From: Butyrivibrio sp. YAB3001
Lineage (GTDB): Bacteria; Bacillota; Clostridia; Lachnospirales; Lachnospiraceae
Assembly (NCBI RefSeq): GCF_900112195.1
Contig: NZ_FOKR01000014.1
Coordinates: 47,491 to 111,490, forward strand
Direction: 5' to 3'
Length of the DNA stretch: 64,000 bases
This document shows, in pieces, positions 26,828 through 35,210 of the stretch; position 1 is the first letter of the stretch; each line of letters opens with the position of its first letter. Made by a program: the position numbers and the translations under genes. The notes under the pieces are model-generated. The model searched no databases, was not told where the DNA came from, and saw only the letters and a program-made list of their open reading frames with translations.

Positions 26828-27692
26828 TCGTATTGGGGATGAAAAAGCGGATAAGATAATTACTGAATTTGTAAATTACAGGCTTCTGGAGATCATGGAG
26901 GATATTATTCTCGATGAAGTTGTCTGGGGAATGGCTCAGAGAGGTGAACTTGACCAGAGTGCGTCTACAAAGAGTTTTGATGAGCTCGTGGATTTAAAAG
27001 AGCTTATGCTTGATGATGAGTTTGCAGCTGCTGTTTCTATGTCTTATCTTCCGGATAATTATCCTTTGGAAAAGGCAAACAAGAAGTTCTTTGGACTTTA
27101 CAAGCTTCTCAGGGCAAAGAAAGAGTATGTGCCGGATATTACAACGGAATATGTTCTCTACAGCATTATCGAGAGCGAGATTGGCGAAGTAGATATGATC
27201 AACCAGGATATCGAGGATGGCCTTTTCGATGATTTTGAGGATGATATGCTGGATGGCTTTGATGAAGACTTTGATGAGGATCTCGGCGATGACGAGGATG
27301 ATTTTTTTGGAGATGATTTTGACGATGACGAAGAACTCACCACAGTAGAAAGAATTCCTGAGCCCGACCGCAGTGTAGTAAAAAAAGCCGCTCTTGAATC
27401 TTATAAGGGAGAATTTGAAAGCGAAGAACTTGAGGAAACTGCTGAGTATCTGGTTAACTGCTACGAGGATCTGCGTGCATACCTTGATATATGCTTCTGG
27501 GATACGGATTGTCTTTTCCTGGATGATTATACAGAAGAGCAGCTGGCAAAGATGGAAATCAATGAACAGCTGGGGATGGTAGCTGAAAAGGAAAAGAAAA
27601 TAATTGAGTTCCCATTCCAGAATAGAGACGGCAAGCAGACCCGTATCAAGGCTGAGCTTGATATAGACCCCTGGGATCTGGAGGATGAGTGA
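26811..27692 (+). CDS. Acidic hypothetical protein
   Basis: The 293-residue protein is mainly helical, with a very acidic block of Asp/Glu/Phe at about residues 140-180 (FDDFEDDML, FDEDLGDDEDDFFG). Folded-looking halves flank it. There is no signal peptide or membrane segment. AAAGGAGG ten bases upstream fixes ATG 26811. It overlaps the small gene before it and follows a small ATPase, so it may be the partner of that ATPase. The acidic block could act as a DNA mimic or protein-binding patch, which is speculation. No family is recognised. Confidence 0.65.
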   Translation: MLQLPNRIGDEKADKIITEFVNYRLLEIMEDIILDEVVWGMAQRGELDQSASTKSFDELVDLKELMLDDEFAAAVSMSYLPDNYPLEKANKKFFGLYKLLRAKKEYVPDITTEYVLYSIIESEIGEVDMINQDIEDGLFDDFEDDMLDGFDEDFDEDLGDDEDDFFGDDFDDDEELTTVERIPEPDRSVVKKAALESYKGEFESEELEETAEYLVNCYEDLRAYLDICFWDTDCLFLDDYTEEQLAKMEINEQLGMVAEKEKKIIEFPFQNRDGKQTRIKAELDIDPWDLEDE

Positions 27693-27717
27693 TTGCACTA
27701 AGCAATGGAGGAGCCGT

Positions 27718-28956
27718 ATGAAAAGATTATGTGTTGCTATGGTAATGCTTATGACGATTGCCGCTGTTGGATGTGGAAACAATAAAGTGGCAGATAGCGG
27801 AGCTGCTTCCAGCACAGTGAGTGAACCGGAAACAGTTGAAGTTGATAGTCTTGGCGTGCCTGCGGTTAAAGACGGCATTTTGAGACCGGGAGAAGACTGT
27901 GCAGAGGTTGTTTTCGAGTGGGATCCGGTTGAGGGTGCTGAAGGATACGAAGTTTCTGAGGAGAATAAGTACTATTCAGAGAAGGAATACAGAGAACCTG
28001 AAACTGTTGAGATTGCCGATAATACTTATGTTACCAGTGCCCAGGATTATTTCGATTTCAGAATAAGAGTAAGGGCATTTAAAGGCAACGGAGCCGAGAG
28101 AGTTTACAGCGAATGGAGCTCTTTTGCCACGGGAAGCGCATATGAGAAGCAGACAGTTTCAGTGGGCGGACCCTATGGAGAGATGTCTGTAGTTGTTCCG
28201 GAAGGATGGACAGCGGATATTTCTGCAGTGGATGATGGGAAGCTCACTTATGGTTTATACGGATTGATACTAAAACCAAAATCTGCAGATGCAGGGCAGA
28301 TAGAGCTCTTTTGCTCAGACAGTTTTGGCGTTTGCGGAACAGGACTTTCCCAGGAAGAGATTACATTAGCGGGATATACTGCGCATGCTGGCACATATGA
28401 TGATCATGAGCATTGGGATTTCATTACTTTTGGAGATGAGCGTCCGCAGATAGTTGCCCAGAGCATAGACTGCGATTCCTGGATAAGCCATATGTGGGAA
28501 GAAGCAGATACCATTTTGGATACACTTAAGTTTGATACCAGCAAGACTGAAGGCGGAATAGGACAGTACATTTCAGATTCTGAAGTTGAGGCTATTGGGC
28601 TCATGATGAGTGTGAGTAATGTGACGACCTCAGGACTGACTGTTCATTTCAGGCAATACGAAGATAAGAATACCGGCGAGCTGATATATGGAGAAGACTA
28701 CACACTTGAAAAACTTGAAGGTGAGAAGTGGGAAGCTGTTCCGATGATAATTGATAATGGAGTTTTTACTGATATCGGCTACAATATTCCAAAGAATGGG
28801 GAAGCTGAGATTGAAACTAACTGGGAATGGCTTTACGGAAATCTTGAACCTGGAACATATAAGATAACCAAGACAGTTTTGGATTCAGGAGCTAGCAGCA
28901 AAGGGGATAACTTAAATCGGTATACTATGAGCGCACAGTTTTTAATTGCCGGATGA
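27718..28956 (+). CDS. Lipoprotein with fibronectin-III-like domain
   Basis: The 412-residue protein starts MKRLCVAMVMLMTIAAVGCGNN, a type II signal peptide with lipobox AAVGC. After a Ser/Glu-rich linker comes a beta-sandwich-like segment (VVFEWDPVEGAEGYEV to RIRVRAF), which has the FnIII pattern. A larger domain follows with DHEHWDFITF. It should be anchored on the outer face of the membrane. The start is ATG 27718 with GGAGG just upstream. The substrate or partner is not evident. Confidence 0.75.
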   Translation: MKRLCVAMVMLMTIAAVGCGNNKVADSGAASSTVSEPETVEVDSLGVPAVKDGILRPGEDCAEVVFEWDPVEGAEGYEVSEENKYYSEKEYREPETVEIADNTYVTSAQDYFDFRIRVRAFKGNGAERVYSEWSSFATGSAYEKQTVSVGGPYGEMSVVVPEGWTADISAVDDGKLTYGLYGLILKPKSADAGQIELFCSDSFGVCGTGLSQEEITLAGYTAHAGTYDDHEHWDFITFGDERPQIVAQSIDCDSWISHMWEEADTILDTLKFDTSKTEGGIGQYISDSEVEAIGLMMSVSNVTTSGLTVHFRQYEDKNTGELIYGEDYTLEKLEGEKWEAVPMIIDNGVFTDIGYNIPKNGEAEIETNWEWLYGNLEPGTYKITKTVLDSGASSKGDNLNRYTMSAQFLIAG

Positions 28957-28969
28957 GGGAGAATGAGAT

Positions 28970-29569
28970 ATGTTGAAATTCACTTGGACCAGAGAACCGA
29001 AGAGTTACAGCGTGACAGAGGATAAGATTACTGTGACGACATTGCCACATACAGATCTGTGGCAGAGGACGTACTATCATTTCAGGAATGATAATGCTCC
29101 TGTGTTTCAAATGGAGACAGAGGAGAAGTTCTTTTCCTTTGTGGTGAAAACAGATTTTGCTGACAGCCATCACCGCTTTGATCAGTGCGGAGTTGTGATG
29201 TACCTGGATAGTGAGAACTGGCTTAAGGGCTCAATTGAGTATGAGAACGAGGAGTTCCAGCACCTTGGATCAGTTGTTACCAACCACGGTTATTCTGACT
29301 GGGCAACTACTGAGATTCCTGCGTCAGTGAAGTCTATGTGGTATAGGCTGAGCCGCAGGGAAGATGATTACTGTATCGAGTGCTCAGATGATGGAAATAA
29401 GTGGAAACAGATGAGAGTTTGCCATATGCATGAGGGTGCTGGCAAGGTGAGATTTGGAATATATGCATGTTCGCCGGAAGACAGCTCTTTTACCGCAGAG
29501 TTTACAAACATAGCCCTGACAGAGTGTGCGTGGAAGGCACATGATGGACAGAAGCCGGATGAGGGATGA
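28970..29569 (+). CDS. DUF1349 family protein
   Basis: The 199-residue protein has the concanavalin-like beta-sandwich pattern of DUF1349: TDLWQRTYYHFRNDNAPVF, then RFDQCGVVMYLDSENWLKGSIEY, then a WYRLSRREDDYCIE strand, ending with RFGIYACSPE. Members are cytoplasmic proteins of unclear role, sometimes compared with sugar-binding domains. It is 13 bases after the lipoprotein gene with AGGGAGA upstream. The following DUF1284 gene starts immediately after its stop. Confidence 0.8.
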   Translation: MLKFTWTREPKSYSVTEDKITVTTLPHTDLWQRTYYHFRNDNAPVFQMETEEKFFSFVVKTDFADSHHRFDQCGVVMYLDSENWLKGSIEYENEEFQHLGSVVTNHGYSDWATTEIPASVKSMWYRLSRREDDYCIECSDDGNKWKQMRVCHMHEGAGKVRFGIYACSPEDSSFTAEFTNIALTECAWKAHDGQKPDEG

Positions 29570-29570
29570 A

Positions 29571-29972
29571 ATGAATAATTGTTTAAGACCCCACCATGGG
29601 ATGTGCCTTCAGTTCTATGAAGGCAAGGGCTACAGTGCTGATTTCACGGACCACATGGGACGGGTGATAAAAGAGCTTGAAGCGGACCCGGAGCAGAAGG
29701 TGGTGTTGAAGGCTGAAACAGATATTGTATGCGAGAACTGCCCGAACAATGAAGGCAGCGTATGCACTACCCAGGAGAAAGTACGGCGATACGATGAGGA
29801 AGTGCTGAGTGCCTGCGAACTTTCTGATGGAAGCGAGATCTCTTTTGCCAAATTCATAGGACTTGTCAGAGAGAAGATAATAGATGCGGGTATCCGCGGA
29901 GATATCTGCGGAGATTGCAGTTGGGATTACATTTGCAGGGAAAAGAAAAGCCGCTATGAAGATAGTGAGTAA
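29571..29972 (+). CDS. DUF1284 domain protein
   Basis: The 133-residue protein starts MNNCLRPHHGMCLQFYEGKGYS, the DUF1284 signature. It has cysteine pairs (CENCPNN and CGDCSWDYIC) that suggest a metal or iron-sulfur site. It starts one base after the preceding stop, behind GAGGG at 29561-29565. The function of the family is not known. Confidence 0.8.
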   Translation: MNNCLRPHHGMCLQFYEGKGYSADFTDHMGRVIKELEADPEQKVVLKAETDIVCENCPNNEGSVCTTQEKVRRYDEEVLSACELSDGSEISFAKFIGLVREKIIDAGIRGDICGDCSWDYICREKKSRYEDSE

Positions 29973-29988
29973 TTACGGTACGAAAAAA

Positions 29989-30031
29989 GGCTGATGCGAG
30001 GGTACCTGAAACGGTCAGCATCAGCCTATTC
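29989..30031 (+). terminator. Terminator hairpin after the DUF1284 gene
   Basis: GGCTGATGC (29989-29997) pairs perfectly with GCATCAGCC (30018-30026), followed by TATTCTT. A GGTACC element sits in the loop. It separates the DUF1349/DUF1284 genes from the DUF1643 gene. Confidence 0.65.
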
Positions 30032-30140
30032 TTATGATATGTAAGGACATCCCAAAATCCTTACAAGAGGTGAACTAATCGTATCATTATTTCACTGAAA
30101 TTAGTATTAAATACAGATAAAATTTTAACGGGGAAATGAC

Positions 30141-30731
30141 ATGAGAATAGATAAAAGAATGCTGGATGATATTCCGGCATGGCTTGAAAAACAGGAAGAT
30201 ATTCCAAGCGGATGGCTTTACATTGGGGATGAGAAGGAGAGATATCTTCTGGGGCAACCTGGCAGAAGGAACATGCTTGTGTTTGGCGTGAATCCCAGCA
30301 CAGCTTCTGCAGGAGAGAACAATCTTGACCCGACAATTAAAAGAGTAAGGAAGTTTGTTCAAAAGGATCCTTGCTGCGATGGCTGGATCATGGCGAATCT
30401 TTACCCGCTCAGGGCAACGAACCCTGATGATCTGCCTGCCAAGGCGGACAAAAAACTCATCGAGAAGAACCTGAAGGTCCTGGAGGCTCTTCAGAAGTCA
30501 TATTTCATAGATAAGGTATGGGCTGCATGGGGAGATCTCATTGATTCGAGGGATTACCTTGGCAACACCCTTTATGACATTCAGGATACGATAAAAGAGG
30601 CTGAGTGGTACTACCTTGGAACAACAACCAGGTGGGGGAATCCCAGACATCCACTGTATCTAAAGGGGGATTCTGAGTTTCAGTGGTTCCCAGTTTTTGA
30701 TTATGCATGCGAGTGCAGGAGTAACGTGTAA
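30141..30731 (+). CDS. DUF1643 family protein
   Basis: The 196-residue protein has the hallmark segment MLVFGVNPSTAS, followed by DPTIKRVRKF, WIMANLYPLRATNPDDL, VWAAWGD and a C-terminal GNPRHPLYL. These are all DUF1643 landmarks. The fold is related to uracil-DNA-glycosylase-like proteins, but no enzyme activity is established. ACGGGGA precedes ATG 30141. Its stop overlaps the start of the next gene by one base. Confidence 0.85.
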   Translation: MRIDKRMLDDIPAWLEKQEDIPSGWLYIGDEKERYLLGQPGRRNMLVFGVNPSTASAGENNLDPTIKRVRKFVQKDPCCDGWIMANLYPLRATNPDDLPAKADKKLIEKNLKVLEALQKSYFIDKVWAAWGDLIDSRDYLGNTLYDIQDTIKEAEWYYLGTTTRWGNPRHPLYLKGDSEFQWFPVFDYACECRSNV

Positions 30732-31828
30732 TGGGGGGAATGAGTAAAAAGTATTATTTAAAATTATATAAAAGTACAGAAAAAATGATTGCTTCAGATG
30801 GGCAAATCATAACTACTCTTGTTTTAGATGCACCTTATAAGGCGATTATTTCAATTCTATTGCTTCCATTTGTTGGGCTGTATTGCCGTGAAGCACAGGA
30901 GTTTTATAACAAAAAGTTAATGGATGAATCTGTTGATAAGCAAATTGCTGATTTGAGAAATGCTATAAAAGTCTTTGGTGATAAATATACCAAAGCAGAA
31001 AAAGCTTTTCTTTCATCAGACAACGAACAAGATGAGTATTTTAAAGGCTTGTTAGCATTTGATTCTTTGAAAACGATGAATATTCATTATAATCTTGGCG
31101 TTTATTTTGATGAACAAGGTCATGTGCTTGGAAACACTCAATTGGTCAATTTTTATTTGTTTAAAGCTGACGTTACTGCCAATAATACTGAAGTTGACTC
31201 TTATAAATTAGGGAGAAAAATGGGAGTAACCATTAGTAGAATAATGATGTTAGCAAAGCAGAGGCTAAGGACCAATACTAATAGTAATTTTATAGAATTT
31301 AAGGTTGGATATATTGATTACAATACGAATATACCAGCGACATTTATGGTACATCCTGAGAACAAAGGGCTGAATCTTATATTTTTACATATGCTTAGTT
31401 TAATAGGCATGAGCAAGTACCTTTTGCGAGAATTATGTGGGGACAACACTTGGACAATTAGATGCGAGTATGTTATTTCACATGGCATATGGAATATGTT
31501 AAGGGTTATAGAACGTCATTTTGAGTTTGATGAAAGCGGTGTGGATTTAGCCGGAATAAGTGATTTTGTAAAGAGGGGTAAGATATTTTTTCCTTCTGAA
31601 CTCAGAAACTGTATGGCACATTATGATTTAGTTCATGATGACGTAGCATTCATAGATGAGAAATCATATCGTCCAGATATACTTTTTTATGGATTAATAG
31701 AGAGCTATTTTGATGGAATGACAGCAAGTGATTATCTTTATGGATTAAGAGAGTATATAAATGAAGTAGAAGAGTACTTAAATGGATGGTTTGTCTTTGA
31801 CAAAAGAAAAATATCTTGGGATTTGTGA
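30731..31828 (+). CDS. Hypothetical protein with a HEPN-like Rx4-6H motif
   Basis: The 365-residue protein has one hydrophobic helix near residues 35-50 (YKAIISILLLPFVGLYC) and a largely helical body. Near the C-terminus, FPSELRNCMAHYDL contains R292-N-x3-H297, the Rx4-6H pattern that marks HEPN RNase domains. The gene is clearly more AT-rich than its neighbours, which points to separate acquisition. It starts within the stop of the DUF1643 gene. HEPN identity is from a single motif and needs a structural test; otherwise the family is unknown. Confidence 0.55.
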   Translation: MGGMSKKYYLKLYKSTEKMIASDGQIITTLVLDAPYKAIISILLLPFVGLYCREAQEFYNKKLMDESVDKQIADLRNAIKVFGDKYTKAEKAFLSSDNEQDEYFKGLLAFDSLKTMNIHYNLGVYFDEQGHVLGNTQLVNFYLFKADVTANNTEVDSYKLGRKMGVTISRIMMLAKQRLRTNTNSNFIEFKVGYIDYNTNIPATFMVHPENKGLNLIFLHMLSLIGMSKYLLRELCGDNTWTIRCEYVISHGIWNMLRVIERHFEFDESGVDLAGISDFVKRGKIFFPSELRNCMAHYDLVHDDVAFIDEKSYRPDILFYGLIESYFDGMTASDYLYGLREYINEVEEYLNGWFVFDKRKISWDL

Positions 31829-32016
31829 CCTATAGGCAATCCATTGCGCCATTTGCTAGTCTTAAAGCACATTATCGTGCATAAGCGTTGTAATGGGAAT
31901 TTGATTTGCACAGTTAGTAAATTAGATGCCAGGTAATTACCAACTCAGAGATATATAATCCCTACAACTTAAGATACAATGATTTCAACATCAAAAATGT
32001 TGGAGGGCTTATAATA
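31829..32016. other. Intergenic region, no gene seen
   Basis: These 188 AT-rich bases follow the HEPN-like gene. No open frame with a ribosome binding site was seen until the TGGAGGG at 32001-32007 that serves the small membrane protein at 32017. A promoter for the small-protein cluster probably lies here. Confidence 0.4.
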
Positions 32017-32145
32017 ATGACGGCACAGATTTTATTGATTCTTGTTTTGGTTGCTACGATAATACCGGTATGTTTACTGTTCGGTATTCCAGCATCAAAA
32101 TATAACAAAAAGGTTCAGAAGGAAGAAACGGAGGAAAGACAATGA
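32017..32145 (+). CDS. Small single-span membrane protein (42 aa)
   Basis: ATG 32017 follows TGGAGGG at a normal distance and opens a 42-codon frame. It has one hydrophobic helix (ILLILVLVATIIPVCLLFG) and then a charged tail KKVQKEETEERQ. Its TGA overlaps the ATG of the next gene (ATGA at 32142-32145), so the two are translationally coupled. The function is unknown. Confidence 0.65.
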   Translation: MTAQILLILVLVATIIPVCLLFGIPASKYNKKVQKEETEERQ

Positions 32146-32408
32146 GCAAATATGTTTCGCTAGATAAACGAAGTAAGAAACAGCAAAAAGAGTACCATTC
32201 CAGACAGAGACGCACCTGGGGAGATATTAATCCCGTAACAAGAAGCGTTCCGAATGGAAAGGCCTATAACCGCAAGAAAGAAAAAGAGAGAATCAGCAAA
32301 GAATTCAGAGATGGATTTGGAGCTGATTCTTTTTATTTGAATCAAGCTACGATTTATATTTTCTACAAGTATTCTGTCTTTGAAAAGATATTACCCCAAA
32401 ATGCGTAA
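32142..32408 (+). CDS. Small basic protein
   Basis: The 88-residue, strongly basic protein reads KYVSLDKRSKKQQKEYHSRQ, then RRTWGDINPVTRSVPNGKAYNRKK, and a hydrophobic end. The RTWG-INPVTR segment recurs in Lachnospiraceae small proteins, as far as I can recall. It overlaps the preceding small membrane protein by four bases (ATGA). The charge suggests nucleic-acid binding. No family function is known. The last 20 residues look unlike the rest and may result from a shifted 3' end. Confidence 0.6.
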   Translation: MSKYVSLDKRSKKQQKEYHSRQRRTWGDINPVTRSVPNGKAYNRKKEKERISKEFRDGFGADSFYLNQATIYIFYKYSVFEKILPQNA

Positions 32409-32431
32409 AGATGCAGAAATTGGTAATACAG

Positions 32432-32569
32432 TCATTTTTTGCGCTTATTGGATAAGAGTAGTCCTGCAAGTAATGTTACCGGTACAGCAAGTACTGATAT
32501 CAGTGCAGTAGCGCCTGCAGTAATGCTGCTTTTATTGTTTTTATTGTTTTCTGTATTATTCTCGCTCAT
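32432..32569 (-). CDS. Small membrane protein (45 aa), minus strand
   Basis: On the minus strand an ATG at 32567-32569, preceded by AGAGAGG, opens a 45-codon frame. It starts MSENNTENNKNN, has one hydrophobic helix (ATALISVLAVPVTLLAGLLL) and ends SNKRKK, the layout of a single-span membrane peptide with positive-inside tail. An earlier in-frame start exists but lacks a ribosome binding site. It is convergent with the basic-protein gene. Confidence 0.55.
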   Translation of the reverse strand: MSENNTENNKNNKSSITAGATALISVLAVPVTLLAGLLLSNKRKK

Positions 32570-32743
32570 GGTTATAACCTCTCTTTGATCAGCGGTCAGC
32601 CATTTCGACTCATATTTCGCTGAAATGGTGGAATATACATTTTCCAGACACAAACATAGTTATATATTCGAGATACCGTCTCAAATATAATGATATCATC
32701 AACCAGATAAATATGACACATGGTTGAGAAAGAGGACAAAGAC

Positions 32744-32926
32744 ATGACAATGGACAAAAGATTTAAAAAGGTTTATTCACAGGGAACAGTTAATGTAACA
32801 GAAATCTGGGTAGACCAGGACACAGGCGTTAACTACATATTCCATGCAAGTGGATATGCTGGAGGACTTACACACATGCTGGACAGGGATGGTAAGCCGG
32901 TAATCAGTCCAGTTGAGAATAGATAA
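32744..32926 (+). CDS. DUF6440-type small protein
   Basis: The 60-residue protein has the segments RFKKVYSQG, IWVDQDTGVNYIFHASGY and AGGLTHMLDRDGKPV, a pattern I know from DUF6440 proteins of Firmicutes. GAGGA at 32732-32736 supports ATG 32744 rather than an earlier ATG at 32720. Cytoplasmic; the function is unknown. Confidence 0.75.
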   Translation: MTMDKRFKKVYSQGTVNVTEIWVDQDTGVNYIFHASGYAGGLTHMLDRDGKPVISPVENR

Positions 32927-32953
32927 CACTTATTAAGAATGGAGGGAAATGCT

Positions 32954-33190
32954 ATGGGACTTATCTGGGGACTTATACTTGGTGCAATCGCTGGACTTCT
33001 TGCCAGCAAGCTAATGAGTGAAAAGTCAGGAATGATCAAGAATATTCTTCTTGGTATCGGCGGTGGATTTGTAGGAGGCCTGGTATTTAAGGTTCTTGGA
33101 TTTACTGCCACTGGAATGATTGGCAGCCTTATTGTTTCAACAGTAGGTGCTTGCATCTGTATCTGGGCTGGAAGAAAGCTCTTTACATAA
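32954..33190 (+). CDS. GlsB/YeaQ/YmgE family stress-response membrane protein
   Basis: The 78-residue protein has three hydrophobic helices with glycine pairs (GLIWGLILGAIAGLLA, NILLGIGGGFVGGLVF, IGSLIVSTVGACICIW). This is the transglycosylase-associated-protein/GlsB pattern. GGAGGG at 32941 fixes ATG 32954. Members are small inner-membrane proteins induced by envelope or general stress; no catalytic activity is shown for them. Confidence 0.85.
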   Translation: MGLIWGLILGAIAGLLASKLMSEKSGMIKNILLGIGGGFVGGLVFKVLGFTATGMIGSLIVSTVGACICIWAGRKLFT

Positions 33191-33222
33191 ATAGTACTCG
33201 GCAAAAGGGTTTGTATAAACGA

Positions 33223-33265
33223 AAAACGACCTGGCGGATATGATAGTCCACCAGGTCGTTTTAAT
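33223..33265. terminator. Bidirectional terminator between glsB-like gene and toxin-antitoxin operon
   Basis: AAAACGACCTGG (33223-33234) and CCAGGTCGTTTT (33251-33262) form a perfect 12-base stem with A and T runs on opposite sides. It can end transcription from both the plus-strand gene at left and the minus-strand toxin gene at right, whose stop codon begins at 33266. Confidence 0.8.
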
Positions 33266-33529
33266 TTACTTATCCTTATAATGTGTTCTGCACTGGGCAA
33301 TTTCTAGTCCAGCATCCGATATCCTAAATACTAGTCTGTTTTTTTCATCAATATGAACGCTCCAGAATCCGGATAAATCGCCTTTGAGAGGCTCGGGCTT
33401 CCCTTTGCACTTGTATCCGTTTCTGTTAATGTCCTTAATGAGCTCATTGATTTTTCTTAGAGTCTTCTTGTCCTGTCCCTGCCAGTATATATAATCATCC
33501 CATGCGTCATCAGACCAAATCTTGTTCAC
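33266..33529 (-). CDS. yoeB: Txe/YoeB family mRNA interferase toxin
   Basis: The 87-residue protein has the YoeB pattern: KIWSDDAWDDYIYWQGQDKK, then LIKDINRNG, GKPEPLKGDLSGFWSV, RLVFRI and the C-terminal CRTHY. YoeB toxins bind the ribosome and cut mRNA at the A site. Key residues E/R/H/Y of the family (R in RLVF, H and Y at the end) are present. It overlaps the antitoxin gene by four bases, as usual for such pairs. Confidence 0.88.
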   Translation of the reverse strand: MNKIWSDDAWDDYIYWQGQDKKTLRKINELIKDINRNGYKCKGKPEPLKGDLSGFWSVHIDEKNRLVFRISDAGLEIAQCRTHYKDK

Positions 33530-33786
33530 TCATCCACCTCGATAATATCATGTATTTTTCCTTTTCTGGAATCGAGCTGTTTAATTGATCTTTTAAGTGC
33601 AGTCATATTCTCTTCACTGTAAAATGGATCAGCTTTAACCTCAAAGGGGAGCTTCTGCTCACGGATAACGCTCTTTACAAACATAGTAATGGCGACGGAT
33701 ATATTCATGCCAGTTTGTTCGCAGAACTCTTCAAACTGTTTTTTATCTTCACTGTTTAATCTTACGCTTATAGTAGATTGTGCCAT
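33526..33786 (-). CDS. RelB/DinJ-type antitoxin
   Basis: The 86-residue protein begins with a ribbon-helix-helix-like STISVRLNSEDKKQFEEF and continues GMNISVAITMFVKSVIRE, typical of RelB/DinJ antitoxins. The C-terminus is the toxin-wrapping arm. It precedes yoeB with a four-base overlap and should repress its own promoter upstream, around 33790-33830. AGGAGG lies just before the start. Confidence 0.88.
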   Translation of the reverse strand: MAQSTISVRLNSEDKKQFEEFCEQTGMNISVAITMFVKSVIREQKLPFEVKADPFYSEENMTALKRSIKQLDSRKGKIHDIIEVDE

Positions 33787-34071
33787 GTTGAATACCTCCT
33801 TCTTCTTGAATATATTATACGACTATTGTTATACATTTGCAATACAGCGTAGAACAATGGCAGCATTGACCTTGTTTATAGATGACCTTATGCTTCTTCG
33901 TCAAACTTTGAGTGAGGACTCTTTTATGAATGAAGATCCTAGTACAAGTGTGATATGACTTGTACTGGGATTTTTTATTGTAGGGGTGCAAATAGGCTGC
34001 TTTATGCGACTTGATAGCACCTCCATGAAAACATCATTTTGTGGGATTATTTATATGAGGAGAGTAAGTCT

Positions 34072-34449
34072 ATGAGTCCTGAAGAAGCGGTGCTTAATGC
34101 AAAAGCGGCAAAAAGATTAAAAGAAGATCGAAAAGCAAAGAAGTATACCCAGGAGCAGATCTCTGTAAGTATGGGAGTAGGGCTAGACCATTACAAAAAG
34201 ATGGAAGCAGGAAAAAGACCTATTCATTTATGGAGATTGCAAAAGGTAGGAGAAGATCCAAATATAAACTTGGATTTAGCTTACATTGCATTTGGTATTA
34301 GTAGTAATCAGAGCTCTGAAATTAAAGATATAGAAGTTGAATTCAATGAATTTGTTAGAAGAAATGCAGATGATGAGGAACGACTACTTGATGTAATAAT
34401 GGCTTATGTTACACGTTTGCTTAAAGTAAAAACAAAAAGTGGTAACTGA
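34072..34449 (+). CDS. XRE-family helix-turn-helix protein
   Basis: The 125-residue protein has a Cro/C1-type HTH at about residues 20-60 (KKYTQEQISVSMGVGLDHYKKMEAGKR), then WRLQKV and a helical C-terminus. ATG 34072 is preceded by AGGAGAG; a start at 34039 has no ribosome binding site. It is likely a regulator of the mobile island. The 285 bases before it (33787-34071) contain the antitoxin promoter and no gene that I can support. Confidence 0.75.
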   Translation: MSPEEAVLNAKAAKRLKEDRKAKKYTQEQISVSMGVGLDHYKKMEAGKRPIHLWRLQKVGEDPNINLDLAYIAFGISSNQSSEIKDIEVEFNEFVRRNADDEERLLDVIMAYVTRLLKVKTKSGN

Positions 34450-34491
34450 CCAGACGTATTAGTGTGTGCTAATATGCCTGGTCTTATTTTT
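34448..34491 (+). terminator. Terminator after the XRE gene
   Basis: GACCAGACGTATTAG (34448-34462) pairs with CTAATATGCCTGGTC (34469-34483) with two G-U or mismatched positions, followed by TTATTTTTTT. It overlaps the stop codon of the XRE gene. Confidence 0.75.
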
Positions 34492-34516
34492 TTCTTATGG
34501 GAGAGGAGGTACTCAA

Positions 34517-35065
34517 ATGCCAAGGAATAGGCTATCATCACACAAAATTATTTTGAACTTCTGCGCACAGCTTAAGATTGATTATGATTTTATGGTAGTT
34601 TTGATTAAACCGCTGTTGATGCAGTACTGTGCTGGAATTGGTAAAAGGGATGACATCATGGAGCTTGTTTCTATCGATGGAACAAAACAGGGAATACGAA
34701 GAAGATTCATAGACATGGTTAAAAAGCCGGAGATGTTCTCGGAATTAGACAGAACATTGTTTGCTTATGCAGTTGCCTGTTCTTCGTGGTATGCGGAGAA
34801 GTCCGAAAAACTATTGACTAAGATGATGGTCATGGTGCCAGATGGCAAGGATATGGTTGCCATATTGAGACAGGTGTATCTCGAAGGAGAAGGCAGGATT
34901 GATGCTTCTATGCAGAGAGAACTGCATATGTCTGAAGGAACCTATGGCAGAAGGAAGAAGGATGCGATTGCGTTATATGGAGCGCTTATCTATGAGTATG
35001 CCCTTAAGAGAGAAAAAGAGGACATTGCAGCAGGGCTTATAGATCCTCCAGACTATGAATTATAA
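34517..35065 (+). CDS. Hypothetical protein, possibly ArpU/sigma-like regulator
   Basis: The 182-residue helical protein has near its C-terminus QRELHMSEGTYGRRKKDAIA. This resembles the DNA-binding helix-turn-helix of ArpU-like phage regulators and sigma region 4. GAGGAGG at 34502-34508 supports ATG 34517. It sits between an XRE regulator and a zinc-ribbon gene in the regulatory end of the island. The ArpU suggestion is tentative. Confidence 0.55.
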   Translation: MPRNRLSSHKIILNFCAQLKIDYDFMVVLIKPLLMQYCAGIGKRDDIMELVSIDGTKQGIRRRFIDMVKKPEMFSELDRTLFAYAVACSSWYAEKSEKLLTKMMVMVPDGKDMVAILRQVYLEGEGRIDASMQRELHMSEGTYGRRKKDAIALYGALIYEYALKREKEDIAAGLIDPPDYEL

Positions 35066-35210
35066 GCTTCTTTTTATTTTTTGATTGTAAAGTGGCGGTT
35101 CGTGGAGGACCATGTAGGACGATGGATTTACGTGGATAATGTTGATGAAATTTTCGTTTCCTTTCGTGATAGAATAACGTTCAGTAAGAAAAGTTTTTAT
35201 GGAGGGAAAC

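Noticed and set aside
26994..27878. A 294-codon minus-strand frame opposite the acidic protein gene
   Set aside because: It mirrors the GAT/GAA-rich acidic block, which gives a long open antisense frame rich in Ile and Leu. There is no start signal.
33689..33958. A plus-strand open frame across the antitoxin promoter
   Set aside because: It is opposite the RelB/DinJ gene and its promoter, has no ribosome binding site and no resemblance to a known protein.
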